Positions 1 to 7,212 of a stretch of 12,943 bases of DNA are shown one piece after another. Below the pieces are notes generated by a model. That model saw nothing but the letters and a program-made list of their open reading frames with translations. It made no database searches and was not told where the DNA came from. Position numbers and translations under genes: made by a program. The DNA is from Candidatus Bipolaricaulota bacterium (GTDB lineage Bacteria > Bipolaricaulota > Bipolaricaulia > Bipolaricaulales > Bipolaricaulaceae), in NCBI GenBank assembly GCA_021163465.1, contig JAGGWU010000170.1:1-12943 (forward strand). The letters run 5' to 3'. Within the stretch, counting starts at the first letter, position 1. Every line of letters starts with the position of its first letter.

Positions 1-2312
1 CCCTCCACTATCTCCCCCGTCCCATCCCGCACGGCCACCACGCCCGCGGACGTGGCCGCATATAATCCCGCGGCAAAGTCAGGGATGGGCTCGCGAAGGT
101 AAAGGAGGGCGTGGACGGGTCCCGTGATCCCGGCCACGCTCTCCCAAGTTCCATTGTGGTATAGGTAAAGCCCTCTGTCCGTCCCTAGGTAAAGGCCTTC
201 TGCCGTCGCCACCAACGCGGTAGGGGTTTCCTCAGCGGGGAGCGCAAGCCAGATTACCAAAAACTTTTTTTTCCACGCGCGCCACCTTTCCTCATCGGCG
301 GCGATTTCGGGAAGGAAACGGAGATCTGCCCGAGGAAGCCGTATGACCCCCCGCTCCGTGGCCACGTATACCCAGGTCCCGTCGGCAGCCAAGGCCAGAG
401 CTTCCCTCCCTAAAGCTCCTTCCCCTGACCCCCCAAGGCCCTCCCGGTAAAGGTGGAGTTCCGTGTAGCTTTCCCTCCAGTCGAAGGGGAAGGAACGGGA
501 AAGGTCCACCACCGTCACCGTTCCTCCTTCTGCCAGAAGGAGCACGCCTTCTTCCGGCATGTAGAGTAAGTCGCGGACCCGCCTCCCCTCCCGATAGGCG
601 CTGAATACTCCCTCGTGAAATACGGAAATTCCCCGCAGGTGTGAAAAGACGGTATAAACCCCGTCGGGAGCGGTCACGGCGGCGATGTCGGTGATCCGAT
701 TGGGTCCAGGGATGCGCTCGTTCTTCCCCGGAGGAAAGACGTTCACCGATCCCCCAAAGATAAGGGAATAATCCCAACCTTCTCCCGATCCTGAAAGACG
801 CAGCCCGGCCACGGTATGGTCGTTGGGCATGAGGGGGGTTGTGGGGGTCATCTGGACGCTTTCGGCACTGCGGAAGACGAAGAACTCGGTTCCCTTCCCC
901 AGCGATATGGAGAAACCCAAGAAGTCCTCTTGGGGACCGGTCCCGAGCCCATGGGGAACTTCATACTCCACCCTGAGCTCTTCCCCTTCTTTGAGGGGGG
1001 TGAAGAGCTGGAGGATTCCTCCTTCGTAATCGACGGCGTAGTCTTGGCCTCGCCTTAGGCGTTTCCCATTGCGGGTCACACGCTCCGAATCCGGTACGAT
1101 CCCTGAAAGCGGCGAAAGAAGGAAAACCGTACGCTGAGCAGAGTAGTCGAAGGACGCTTTCAAGGCAGCACCCTCGTCGAAGAACCACTCGGGGAAATCC
1201 ACCCGCAATATCCCCGCCTCGGGAAAGAGACGGAAGGAGAAGGGTCCCCCAAGTGGAAGCGGGCTGAACTCATCCTCGCCTGGCAGCCGGACCGCAAGCT
1301 CCAGCGTCTCCACGACGATATCCTCGGCCCCGAGATCCAAGTAGCGGAACCTCCTACCGGTATTCAAGGCATGTTCCTCCCCGTTTACGGAGAGGGAAAT
1401 GAACCCCACGATCTCTCCAAGGAACTTTTCCTCCAGGATGCTTCCGGGCACGAAGGGATAGCGTTTTTCGGCATCCCCTGAAAGGGCATGCTCATCGTTG
1501 TAGGCACGGATTGCATCTTCGATCCAGCCCTTCGCGATTTCTTTCGGGGCATTCCGCAAAAGGAGCACATCGGCTCCGGCGTCCCGGATTACCTTGAAGT
1601 CGAGATCCCTTTCGGGGTCTTCCTCGAAGATCTCCCTGAGGTATCCGAGGCCGTATCGCGCCAGGGCCCTCCAGAGGTCCTCGTCGGAGGAGATGGTCAG
1701 CTTTACCTCGGTGAAATCGGGGACGTAAGGAGCGGGAAGCGGGAAGTAATAAAGCCCCCGGAGATCGACCCGATATGGGACTGGCTCCCAGGGTCTGTTG
1801 GGATCCGCAAGATAAAACTCCCTCTCCATGTGCCCCCGTTCCCCTCGAAAGACCCGGACTTCCAATGTGCCCAGGGAACGGGATGCAAGGCCTTCCACGC
1901 GGAAACCTTCGCCGAGATAGGATAGCTTTGCCCCAAGGAGGGTCCGGCGGGGAACAGCGAAGGAATACTGGCTGCCCAAGGAGAAGTTGCCCAACACGCC
2001 CTTCCAGTGCTCCGCATCCAAGAAGATCCCGAAGTCCTGGAACGCCACCCCGCGGCTGGAGTCAAGCTTTGCCTTGATGGTGATGATATCCAGGGCTTTT
2101 CCATCGATGGCCGCGTTGAAAACCTGTCGCAGGGAGGGAACCCAGGGGGTTAGGTTGGCCCGCCGCAGGGCATCTCGATCCCCTATACCTAAAGCGAAGC
2201 TCCAGGTGTAGTTTCCCTGAACGGAAAGGGTGAAGGAGGGCGTTTGCTGCTGAGCCGGGGCTTGGACGAAGAGCAAGAAGAGAAGAAGGGCGGGGATCCA
2301 AGGGTACCGCAC
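1..2312 (-). CDS. Large secreted cell-surface protein with SprA-like motif and beta-propeller blades (C-terminus outside window)
   Basis: This is an uninterrupted reading frame of 770 codons that runs off the left edge, so the C-terminus is missing. The GTG start at 2312 is chosen because GGAGGT lies 5 nt upstream and an apparent signal peptide follows (hydrophobic ALLLFLLFV, then APAQQQ, residues 8-23). Residues 25-200 are beta-rich and may be barrel-like. Residues 404-452 carry a motif (NGKRLRRGQDYAVDYEGG, then a leucine-rich strand and VEYEV) resembling repeats in SprA-type and other giant surface proteins. From about residue 540 the chain looks like a beta-propeller: three blades with a two-component-regulator-propeller signature are visible near 646-660, 706-723 and 749-765 (for example GLYLGTDRGLYLYHNGTW). 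It starts 3 bp after the stop of the PorV-like gene, so the two are co-transcribed. I cannot assign a molecular function; it is probably exported and surface-exposed. Confidence 0.8.
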   Translation of the reverse strand, partial: MRYPWIPALLLFLLFVQAPAQQQTPSFTLSVQGNYTWSFALGIGDRDALRRANLTPWVPSLRQVFNAAIDGKALDIITIKAKLDSSRGVAFQDFGIFLDAEHWKGVLGNFSLGSQYSFAVPRRTLLGAKLSYLGEGFRVEGLASRSLGTLEVRVFRGERGHMEREFYLADPNRPWEPVPYRVDLRGLYYFPLPAPYVPDFTEVKLTISSDEDLWRALARYGLGYLREIFEEDPERDLDFKVIRDAGADVLLLRNAPKEIAKGWIEDAIRAYNDEHALSGDAEKRYPFVPGSILEEKFLGEIVGFISLSVNGEEHALNTGRRFRYLDLGAEDIVVETLELAVRLPGEDEFSPLPLGGPFSFRLFPEAGILRVDFPEWFFDEGAALKASFDYSAQRTVFLLSPLSGIVPDSERVTRNGKRLRRGQDYAVDYEGGILQLFTPLKEGEELRVEYEVPHGLGTGPQEDFLGFSISLGKGTEFFVFRSAESVQMTPTTPLMPNDHTVAGLRLSGSGEGWDYSLIFGGSVNVFPPGKNERIPGPNRITDIAAVTAPDGVYTVFSHLRGISVFHEGVFSAYREGRRVRDLLYMPEEGVLLLAEGGTVTVVDLSRSFPFDWRESYTELHLYREGLGGSGEGALGREALALAADGTWVYVATERGVIRLPRADLRFLPEIAADEERWRAWKKKFLVIWLALPAEETPTALVATAEGLYLGTDRGLYLYHNGTWESVAGITGPVHALLYLREPIPDFAAGLYAATSAGVVAVRDGTGEIVE

Positions 2313-2315
2313 CGG

Positions 2316-3143
2316 CTACCTCCAGGGCTCCCACGAAGCACCGGCGGTAAGGGTTACGGGGAGCCGGGGATGAACCCGGATTCCCCAATGCACTTTGTAA
2401 CCTCCCGATCCGATGGAGGCACCGAAGGAGAAACCCAACGACCCGTATCCCAAGCGCAGGCACCACCGATCGGTCCGGATCTCCAATCCACCGGCGTAAT
2501 CGAGGCGTGAGGTGGAGCCGTAGTGTACGTTGGCCACCGCCGTGAGGGTTATTTCCCCCGGATCCCCGAATACCGCAACCCCGCCTCGCACCCCCCCGGG
2601 CCAGGGCTCGCGGTGGCCATCGTACTCCACGGGAACGGACACAGGATCTTCGAGCACCATCCCCACCATTACCCCCCCGGCCCGTATGGCGAGGGCGGGG
2701 TCCAGGGCCCAGCCGAAGGCTTCCCCCGGTTCAGACTGGAAGAACCCCTTCCACATCGCCCCGACGCCGAGGTACTCCCCCAGGGGAAGGCCGACGGCGA
2801 GGACAACCCCATGTACAGTATATGCGAGGTCCTCGGTCAGAGGACCCGAGCCCAAGGAATAAACCCCCAATCCCCAGCCGGCTCCCGCGGCCTCAATGGA
2901 GTAAAAATTCAGGATCCCAAAAAGGCGCGAATAGGAGGAGCCCAGCGAGATAGCGTCGGCAAACCCCAGGATCGCGGGATTGGCGTGCAGGACCTCGGGG
3001 AAGCCGGGAAAGGCGGAGAGGAACCCCCCTAAGGCGACTTCCCGAGGGCCACCCAATGCGAAAAGATCTCCAACACCCCAATACCCCTGGCCTTCCGCCA
3101 CAACTCCCATCGCAAGGGCAATAACGAGGACGAGGGCCCTCAT
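2316..3143 (-). CDS. PorV-like outer-membrane beta-barrel protein
   Basis: The protein has 275 residues. An N-terminal signal peptide (MRALVLVIALAMGVVAEGQG) is followed by a Gly/aromatic-rich chain with alternating hydrophobic residues, as in a small outer-membrane barrel. Near residues 31-60 it has GGPREVALGG and then HANPAILG. That matches the opening signature of the PorV/PorQ/UPF0164-type barrel family, in which an alanine/glycine-rich strand is followed by an Asn-Pro-Ala motif. PorV-type proteins are known as outer-membrane partners of type IX secretion that receive C-terminally tagged substrates. Family membership is inferred from pattern, not from a search. The ATG overlaps the protease stop as ATGA (3143-3140) and the stop abuts the start of the large surface protein, so it is the middle gene of a three-gene operon. 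Confidence 0.72.
   Translation of the reverse strand: MRALVLVIALAMGVVAEGQGYWGVGDLFALGGPREVALGGFLSAFPGFPEVLHANPAILGFADAISLGSSYSRLFGILNFYSIEAAGAGWGLGVYSLGSGPLTEDLAYTVHGVVLAVGLPLGEYLGVGAMWKGFFQSEPGEAFGWALDPALAIRAGGVMVGMVLEDPVSVPVEYDGHREPWPGGVRGGVAVFGDPGEITLTAVANVHYGSTSRLDYAGGLEIRTDRWCLRLGYGSLGFSFGASIGSGGYKVHWGIRVHPRLPVTLTAGASWEPWR
2318..2323 (-). promoter_or_regulatory. Shine-Dalgarno GGAGGT fixing the GTG start at 2312
   Basis: Read on the minus strand, GGAGGT is followed by AGCCG and then GTG. The site overlaps the stop codon of the preceding gene (TAG at 2318-2316), an arrangement typical of translational coupling. Confidence 0.75.
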
Positions 3144-5230
3144 CGTTGCACCACCAACCTCACCGGAGCCGAAACCCCGTGCTCCGTTACCAGCACCGCG
3201 AGGTAAACCCCATTCGCCACCGGGATTCCGGTCGCGGAAACGAGATCCCAGCGGATGATGCCCCGCCTCGATAAAACCCCCCTTTCGTACACCTTCCGGC
3301 CGAGGATGTCATAGATGTAGAGGTGTCCCCCTGTCGCCCCCTCGGGTAGGGTGTAGCGGAAGAGGGCCTCCGAGGCGGCGGGCGCGGTCAAGACCTCGAG
3401 GGCCGGGAGCTCCTCAGGGCTTGGGGGCGCGAGCTCCGCCACTGCTCCGGGGGCATAGGCCTTTCCGTAACCCCACGCGTTATCGGGGAGGCCCCAACCG
3501 GTGTAGGCATCTCTCCGCGCCCCTCCCACCAGGGCCGCCTTCAGGGCCTCCCAGTCGGCGCCGGGGTCCAGGGAAAGGAGGAGCGCACACACCCCCGTCA
3601 CATGGGGGGCAGCCATGCTGGTCCCGGCCATGTAGCGATGGATCCCATCCGGCGCCAAGAACCCCCCGTAGACATATGCATCGGCGGAGCGGGCAGAAAG
3701 GATCCACGCGCCGGGGGCGGTAAGATCCGGTTTTATACGTCCATCCCTGGTGGGACCGTGGGAAGAGAACGGGGCCAGCTCATACAAGCGGTACCCCGAC
3801 ACCTGCTCTCCGAGTTGGGATTGCCATCGGTTCCGCGTGATATACGCCCCCACCGTGATCACCCTGTGGGCGTTTCCGGGCTCGGCAATGGTCGAAGCCG
3901 CGTCCCCTTCTTGAAAGTAGCCGTAATCGCTGCTCGCCAGCCATCCGTCGATGCGTCCCCCGCTCGGGGAAGGGGTAAAGGTCAGGGAGAGGTAAACCCC
4001 TACGGGAAGACCCACCCAACTGAGGTGGATGAGCTTGTCGCCGTTACGGGGGTCGGGTCCTGCGGAGGCATTGTCCACGAATATCTCCCCGCCGGGAAGG
4101 ACCATGGGCCGTTGGGTTCCAGGGGGGATGTGCATCACCATGTCCACGAAGGAGAGGGTTACCGCGAACGAAGCGAGCTCGTCGTGCCAGAAATTCGCCT
4201 CGCCGGTTGGGTTCTCAACGAAAACATGCCAGGTTATGGGACCTAAAACCTCGCCGCCCACGTGGATCCTGTCCTCGGCCTCGTTTCCGGCGGCCACCAC
4301 GATAGCGCGACCCGGCTGATCCAGGGTTGCATCGATGGCCTGTTCGAAAAGGGAGGTACCATCGTGGGGCCCTCCGTGCCCACCCAACGAAAGGTTCACC
4401 ACCGCCGGAAGCCCCAACTCCTCGGCTACCTTGAAGACGAACGCGACTCCGTCGAGTACGGTGTCCTCGTAGAAGGTGGACCTTACCACCACCAGTTCTG
4501 CTCCCGGGGCCACTCCGGGGAGGGAGGCCTCGGCACCGGCAGCGATTCCCGCCACATGAGTTCCGTGTCCCGAGGTATCCCGCGATACCGGGGTTCCCCA
4601 CGCGATCCCCTGCTCGATCTCCTCCCGCGAGAAGTCCTCGCCGTATGAGAAAGGCCACCGATCGGGGATCCCGGCGGCGGACTGGTCCCACAGCCACAGG
4701 ATCCGGGATCCTTCCCGGGAGCCGTCGCCATCACGATCGACCCTGAAGGCGGGATGCAGGGTGTCCACACCCGTATCCACGATCCCCACGATGACGCCTT
4801 CGCCCCTGGTTGCCGGGACCCCTTGCCAAACGTCCGGAACCCCGATCTCGGGAACGGAGACGTCGAGGCGTGGGTAGAGGGGCCGCGCCGCCTGCACGAA
4901 TATCACCTGGGGATGATCGGCGATCTCTTCCAGATCGGTTAGCAAAACCGAGCCGGTGGCGATGCGCCCGATCACCGCCTCGGGACGGAAGCCGGGGATG
5001 TCCCATGCGCCTCCCGGGTCGCGCGTAGCCACCAGCACCCGAACTCGGACGCGCTCGTCCTCGGTGGAGAGGGAAAGGAGACGCGGAAGCTCCAAGGCCA
5101 AAAGGCCCTCGGTCCCCACCCGCTTCCAGGAGTTCTCGAGGTACTTGAGCAAGGGATCCAGCTTCTCGGGTCCGGCGGCGGCGATGGACCCACAAGCGCA
5201 CAAAAGGGCGAAGAAAACAAGCTTTCGCAT
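3140..5230 (-). CDS. Secreted subtilisin-like serine protease (S8) with C-terminal FlgD/T9SS-type sorting-like domain
   Basis: The protein has 696 residues. The ATG at 5230 is chosen because it opens a signal peptide (MRKLVFFALLCACGSIAAAG); the frame stays open upstream to 5422, but that part overlaps the permease gene and has no signal-like sequence. The Cys residues at 11 and 13 leave a lipoprotein possible. Residues 20-130 look like a propeptide. The S8 catalytic triad is complete: Asp152 (GIVDTGVD), His222 (SGHGTHVAGI) and Ser538 (GTSMAAPHVTG), with oxyanion Asn316 (AAGNEA). A DRDGDG loop at 165-170 could bind calcium. About 170 residues between Asn316 and the Ser region form a beta-rich insertion, as in some bacterial subtilases. 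Residues 612-696 (LYIYDILGRKVYERG ... GIPVANGVYLAVL) match the FlgD-Ig/type-IX C-terminal sorting pattern. It overlaps the next gene by ATGA. Confidence 0.93.
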   Translation of the reverse strand: MRKLVFFALLCACGSIAAAGPEKLDPLLKYLENSWKRVGTEGLLALELPRLLSLSTEDERVRVRVLVATRDPGGAWDIPGFRPEAVIGRIATGSVLLTDLEEIADHPQVIFVQAARPLYPRLDVSVPEIGVPDVWQGVPATRGEGVIVGIVDTGVDTLHPAFRVDRDGDGSREGSRILWLWDQSAAGIPDRWPFSYGEDFSREEIEQGIAWGTPVSRDTSGHGTHVAGIAAGAEASLPGVAPGAELVVVRSTFYEDTVLDGVAFVFKVAEELGLPAVVNLSLGGHGGPHDGTSLFEQAIDATLDQPGRAIVVAAGNEAEDRIHVGGEVLGPITWHVFVENPTGEANFWHDELASFAVTLSFVDMVMHIPPGTQRPMVLPGGEIFVDNASAGPDPRNGDKLIHLSWVGLPVGVYLSLTFTPSPSGGRIDGWLASSDYGYFQEGDAASTIAEPGNAHRVITVGAYITRNRWQSQLGEQVSGYRLYELAPFSSHGPTRDGRIKPDLTAPGAWILSARSADAYVYGGFLAPDGIHRYMAGTSMAAPHVTGVCALLLSLDPGADWEALKAALVGGARRDAYTGWGLPDNAWGYGKAYAPGAVAELAPPSPEELPALEVLTAPAASEALFRYTLPEGATGGHLYIYDILGRKVYERGVLSRRGIIRWDLVSATGIPVANGVYLAVLVTEHGVSAPVRLVVQR

Positions 5231-5238
5231 CGGGCCAG

Positions 5239-5268
5239 ATTCTACCTGCAGTGCTTCCCCATTACCAA
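5239..5268 (-). promoter_or_regulatory. Candidate leaderless promoter of the protease operon
   Basis: On the minus strand TTGGTA (5268-5263) and TAGAAT (5244-5239) are separated by 18 nt. Only 8 nt lie between the -10 box and the ATG at 5230, so transcription would begin at or next to the start codon. No Shine-Dalgarno sequence is present, which fits a leaderless mRNA. The promoter abuts the end of the permease gene. A second -35 candidate, TTGACG (5274-5269), is too far away. Confidence 0.45.
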
Positions 5269-5270
5269 CG

Positions 5271-6080
5271 TCAAATGGGGCGGGGCCTGCGACGCTTGGG
5301 AGAGATGAGGGTCGCCACCGCCAAGAACATCGCCCCCACGAGCGAGATGGCCGCGCCGAGGGGGAGGTCCAGGGCGTAGGAAGCCAGGAACCCCGCTCCC
5401 GCCGCCGCCGCTCCCATACCACCTGCCATGGCCAAGATGGCCTTCATATCATAAGCGAGCTGGGCTGCCGCGGCCGCCGGAATGAGGAGCAGGGAATAGA
5501 TCAGGATACCCCCCACCAACCGAAGCGACGCCGCTACCAGGGATCCCACCACGAAGAGGACCGCCCAAGTGTAGGGCCTGGTGGGGATCCCTGCCTCCTC
5601 GGCCAGCCGTCGCTCCAGGAGTATCGAAAACACCTCACGGCGGAAGAAAAGGAGGAAGACACCGCTTCCTCCAAGGACCGCCGCGAGTATGGCCACGTCC
5701 TTCCAACCGGCTCCGAGGACGCTTCCCCAAAGGAGGGATAGGGCCGGGCTGGAGAAGGCCGGTCCGGGAACCAACGAAAGGAAGACAAACCCCAGGGCCA
5801 TGGTCACCGGGAAAACCACCCCCAAGACGACCTCGGCGGGGAGCCGGGTGGTCTCGGTGAGGGGCCCGAGGATCGCCGCGACGAACAAGGAGAACACAAG
5901 GGAAACGGGGAAAGGGGAAACCCCTAGGGCCAACCCCAGAGCGGCGCCGGCGAAGGCGGCGTGGGCCATGGCGAACCCCACCGCCGTAAGCTGCAACCGC
6001 ACCACCACCGCCCCCCAAAGCCCGCACAGCCACCCAGCCAAAAGCGCGGCGACAAGGCTGGGAAGGAGGATGTCCCACAT
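5271..6080 (-). CDS. ABC-3 family metal ABC transporter permease (ZnuB/MntB type)
   Basis: The protein has 269 residues and is almost wholly hydrophobic, with about 7-8 probable membrane helices. The N-terminal helix region GWLCGLWGAVVVRLQLTAVG, the segment GFAMAHAAFAGAALG and the C-terminal half (RLVGGILIYSLLLIPAAAA, then a Gly/Ala-rich stretch) follow the ABC-3 permease pattern. That family imports zinc, manganese or iron with a TroA-type binding protein. The length is normal and a basic tail (SPKRRRPRPI) ends the chain. The start codon shares one base with the stop of the ATPase gene (TGATG at 6082-6078), so translation is probably coupled. It is the last gene of the import operon, although transcription may read on into the protease gene 40 bp downstream. 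Confidence 0.9.
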   Translation of the reverse strand: MWDILLPSLVAALLAGWLCGLWGAVVVRLQLTAVGFAMAHAAFAGAALGLALGVSPFPVSLVFSLFVAAILGPLTETTRLPAEVVLGVVFPVTMALGFVFLSLVPGPAFSSPALSLLWGSVLGAGWKDVAILAAVLGGSGVFLLFFRREVFSILLERRLAEEAGIPTRPYTWAVLFVVGSLVAASLRLVGGILIYSLLLIPAAAAAQLAYDMKAILAMAGGMGAAAAGAGFLASYALDLPLGAAISLVGAMFLAVATLISPKRRRPRPI

Positions 6081-6799
6081 CAGGATACCCCGGCCATCAG
6101 ACCCCGAAGGTCCCGGATCGGGACGGGGATCCCCCTCACCCTTCCCGCGCGCACGAAGAATGCCCTGTCCACCTCGTCCAGGAGGTCCTCCTCATGGAGC
6201 ACCGCCAAGATGGTGATCCCCCGGGCCCTGAGCCCGCGGATCCTCCCGGCGAGATCCGCCCGGGCCTCGGGGTCCAGGGAGGAGAGGGGCTCGTCCAGGA
6301 GGAAGAGCCGGGCCCCCTTGGCCAGGGCCCGGGCGAGGAGTAGCCTCCGTTGCTCTCCCCCCGAGAGATGCCCCACGGGCCAGCGGGCCTTATGGGCGAG
6401 CCCCATCTCCTCCAGGGCGACCTCGGCGCGCCGGATCTCGGCGGCGGGGAGACGCCGCCAGGGGCGATGGCGGCCGAACCGTCCCATGAGCACCACGTCC
6501 CTGGCGAGGAAGGGGGTATCTGGGGGAAAGGACAGGGCCTGGGGGAGGTACGCCATGAGCAGCCGGAGCCTCCGGCCGGCCCGCCGGACCTCCTCCCCGA
6601 AGACCCTGACGTTCCCTCCCTGGTACGGCAGGAGCCCCAGGATCACCTCCAGGATCGTGGTCTTTCCCGCACCGTTGGGGCCCACCAGGGCCGCGAACTC
6701 CCCCGCCCCGACGGCCAAGGAGACCCCGTGAATGGCGGGGCGCTCGGCCCCCATGTAAGAAGCGGTGACATTCTTCAGCTCAACGGCGAGAGTTCCCAT
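6080..6799 (-). CDS. Metal ABC transporter ATP-binding protein (ZnuC/MntA type)
   Basis: The protein has 239 residues and is a complete nucleotide-binding subunit that powers the permease beside it. Visible motifs in order are Walker A GPNGAGKT (40-47), Q-loop Gln87 (YLPQ), signature LSGGEQ (145-150), Walker B RLFLLDE (164-170, catalytic Glu170), D-loop SSLD and H-loop His202 (AVLHEEDL). The sequence around the Q-loop and signature, with ARALAKGARLFLLDEPLSSLD, is typical of the ZnuC/MntA branch. The ATG lies 25 bp inside the end of the FmdE-family gene, and a GAGGAGGA Shine-Dalgarno sequence is found upstream within that gene. This tight overlap places the FmdE-family protein firmly in the same transcript. 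Confidence 0.95.
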   Translation of the reverse strand: MGTLAVELKNVTASYMGAERPAIHGVSLAVGAGEFAALVGPNGAGKTTILEVILGLLPYQGGNVRVFGEEVRRAGRRLRLLMAYLPQALSFPPDTPFLARDVVLMGRFGRHRPWRRLPAAEIRRAEVALEEMGLAHKARWPVGHLSGGEQRRLLLARALAKGARLFLLDEPLSSLDPEARADLAGRIRGLRARGITILAVLHEEDLLDEVDRAFFVRAGRVRGIPVPIRDLRGLMAGVS

Positions 6800-7212
6800 G
6801 TGAAGAGTTCCTCCTCGGGCAAGTGGAGGACGCGGCGCGCCAGTTCTTCGGGCTCTTCGGTGGTGCGGAACTCCTCGACGAGTTGGGGCTTGAGCTGGAC
6901 CCGGAGGGTCTTTCCGCCGGCAACGAAGGTTGCCCGGGGCTCACCCCCATCCCGCACCACCAGGTTCCCCTTACCCGTGGTACACCCGGTGGCCATTTGG
7001 ATCCCGTCGATCATGCAGGAAATCGGGGGCGTGGTGCCGGTCTCCACCACGGCCTGGATCCCGTGGTATCCGGGATGTCCCAGGAGGCGAAGGGCCAACC
7101 GGCCCATGCGGAGGCCGGCCACCATGAACGGACCCAGGTGCCCGTGCAATCTAATCCCGAGGGAAAGGAGGGCCTCGGGTTCCTCGTCCTGGGGGATCCT
7201 GTGCCACCGCAT
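6775..7212 (-). CDS. FmdE-family protein (FmdE/FwdE domain)
   Basis: The protein has 145 residues from the ATG at 7212; a GTG directly before it (7215) would add one residue. Hallmarks of the family are HGHLGP (23-28), Cys66-Met-Ile-Asp-Gly-Ile-Gln and TGCTTGKGN (75-83), matching the HGHxxPG and C..DAIQ..TGCT.GK patterns. FmdE is named after a subunit associated with formylmethanofuran dehydrogenase, but stand-alone members are widespread and often sit near molybdenum, tungsten or metal genes; their role is not established. His23, His25, Cys66 and Cys77 are possible metal ligands. There is no C-terminal zinc ribbon. The gene starts on the stop of the binding-protein gene (TGATG) and overlaps the ATPase gene by 25 bp, so it probably serves the transporter, for instance as a metal handler. 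That role is inference. Confidence 0.85.
   Translation of the reverse strand: MRWHRIPQDEEPEALLSLGIRLHGHLGPFMVAGLRMGRLALRLLGHPGYHGIQAVVETGTTPPISCMIDGIQMATGCTTGKGNLVVRDGGEPRATFVAGGKTLRVQLKPQLVEEFRTTEEPEELARRVLHLPEEELFTWELSPLS

Noticed and set aside
1..2312. Calling the large protein SprA, the type IX secretion pore
   Set aside because: Only one SprA-like motif is seen and the later half looks like propeller blades; SprA is a much larger barrel.
5231..5422. 64-residue N-terminal extension of the protease
   Set aside because: It overlaps the permease gene, is Arg/Trp/Ser-rich, and would bury the clear signal peptide that begins at 5230.
4956..5741. Open frame of 261 codons on the plus strand
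   Set aside because: It is antisense to the protease N-terminus and the permease; the very high Arg/Ser/Pro content marks it as a shadow.
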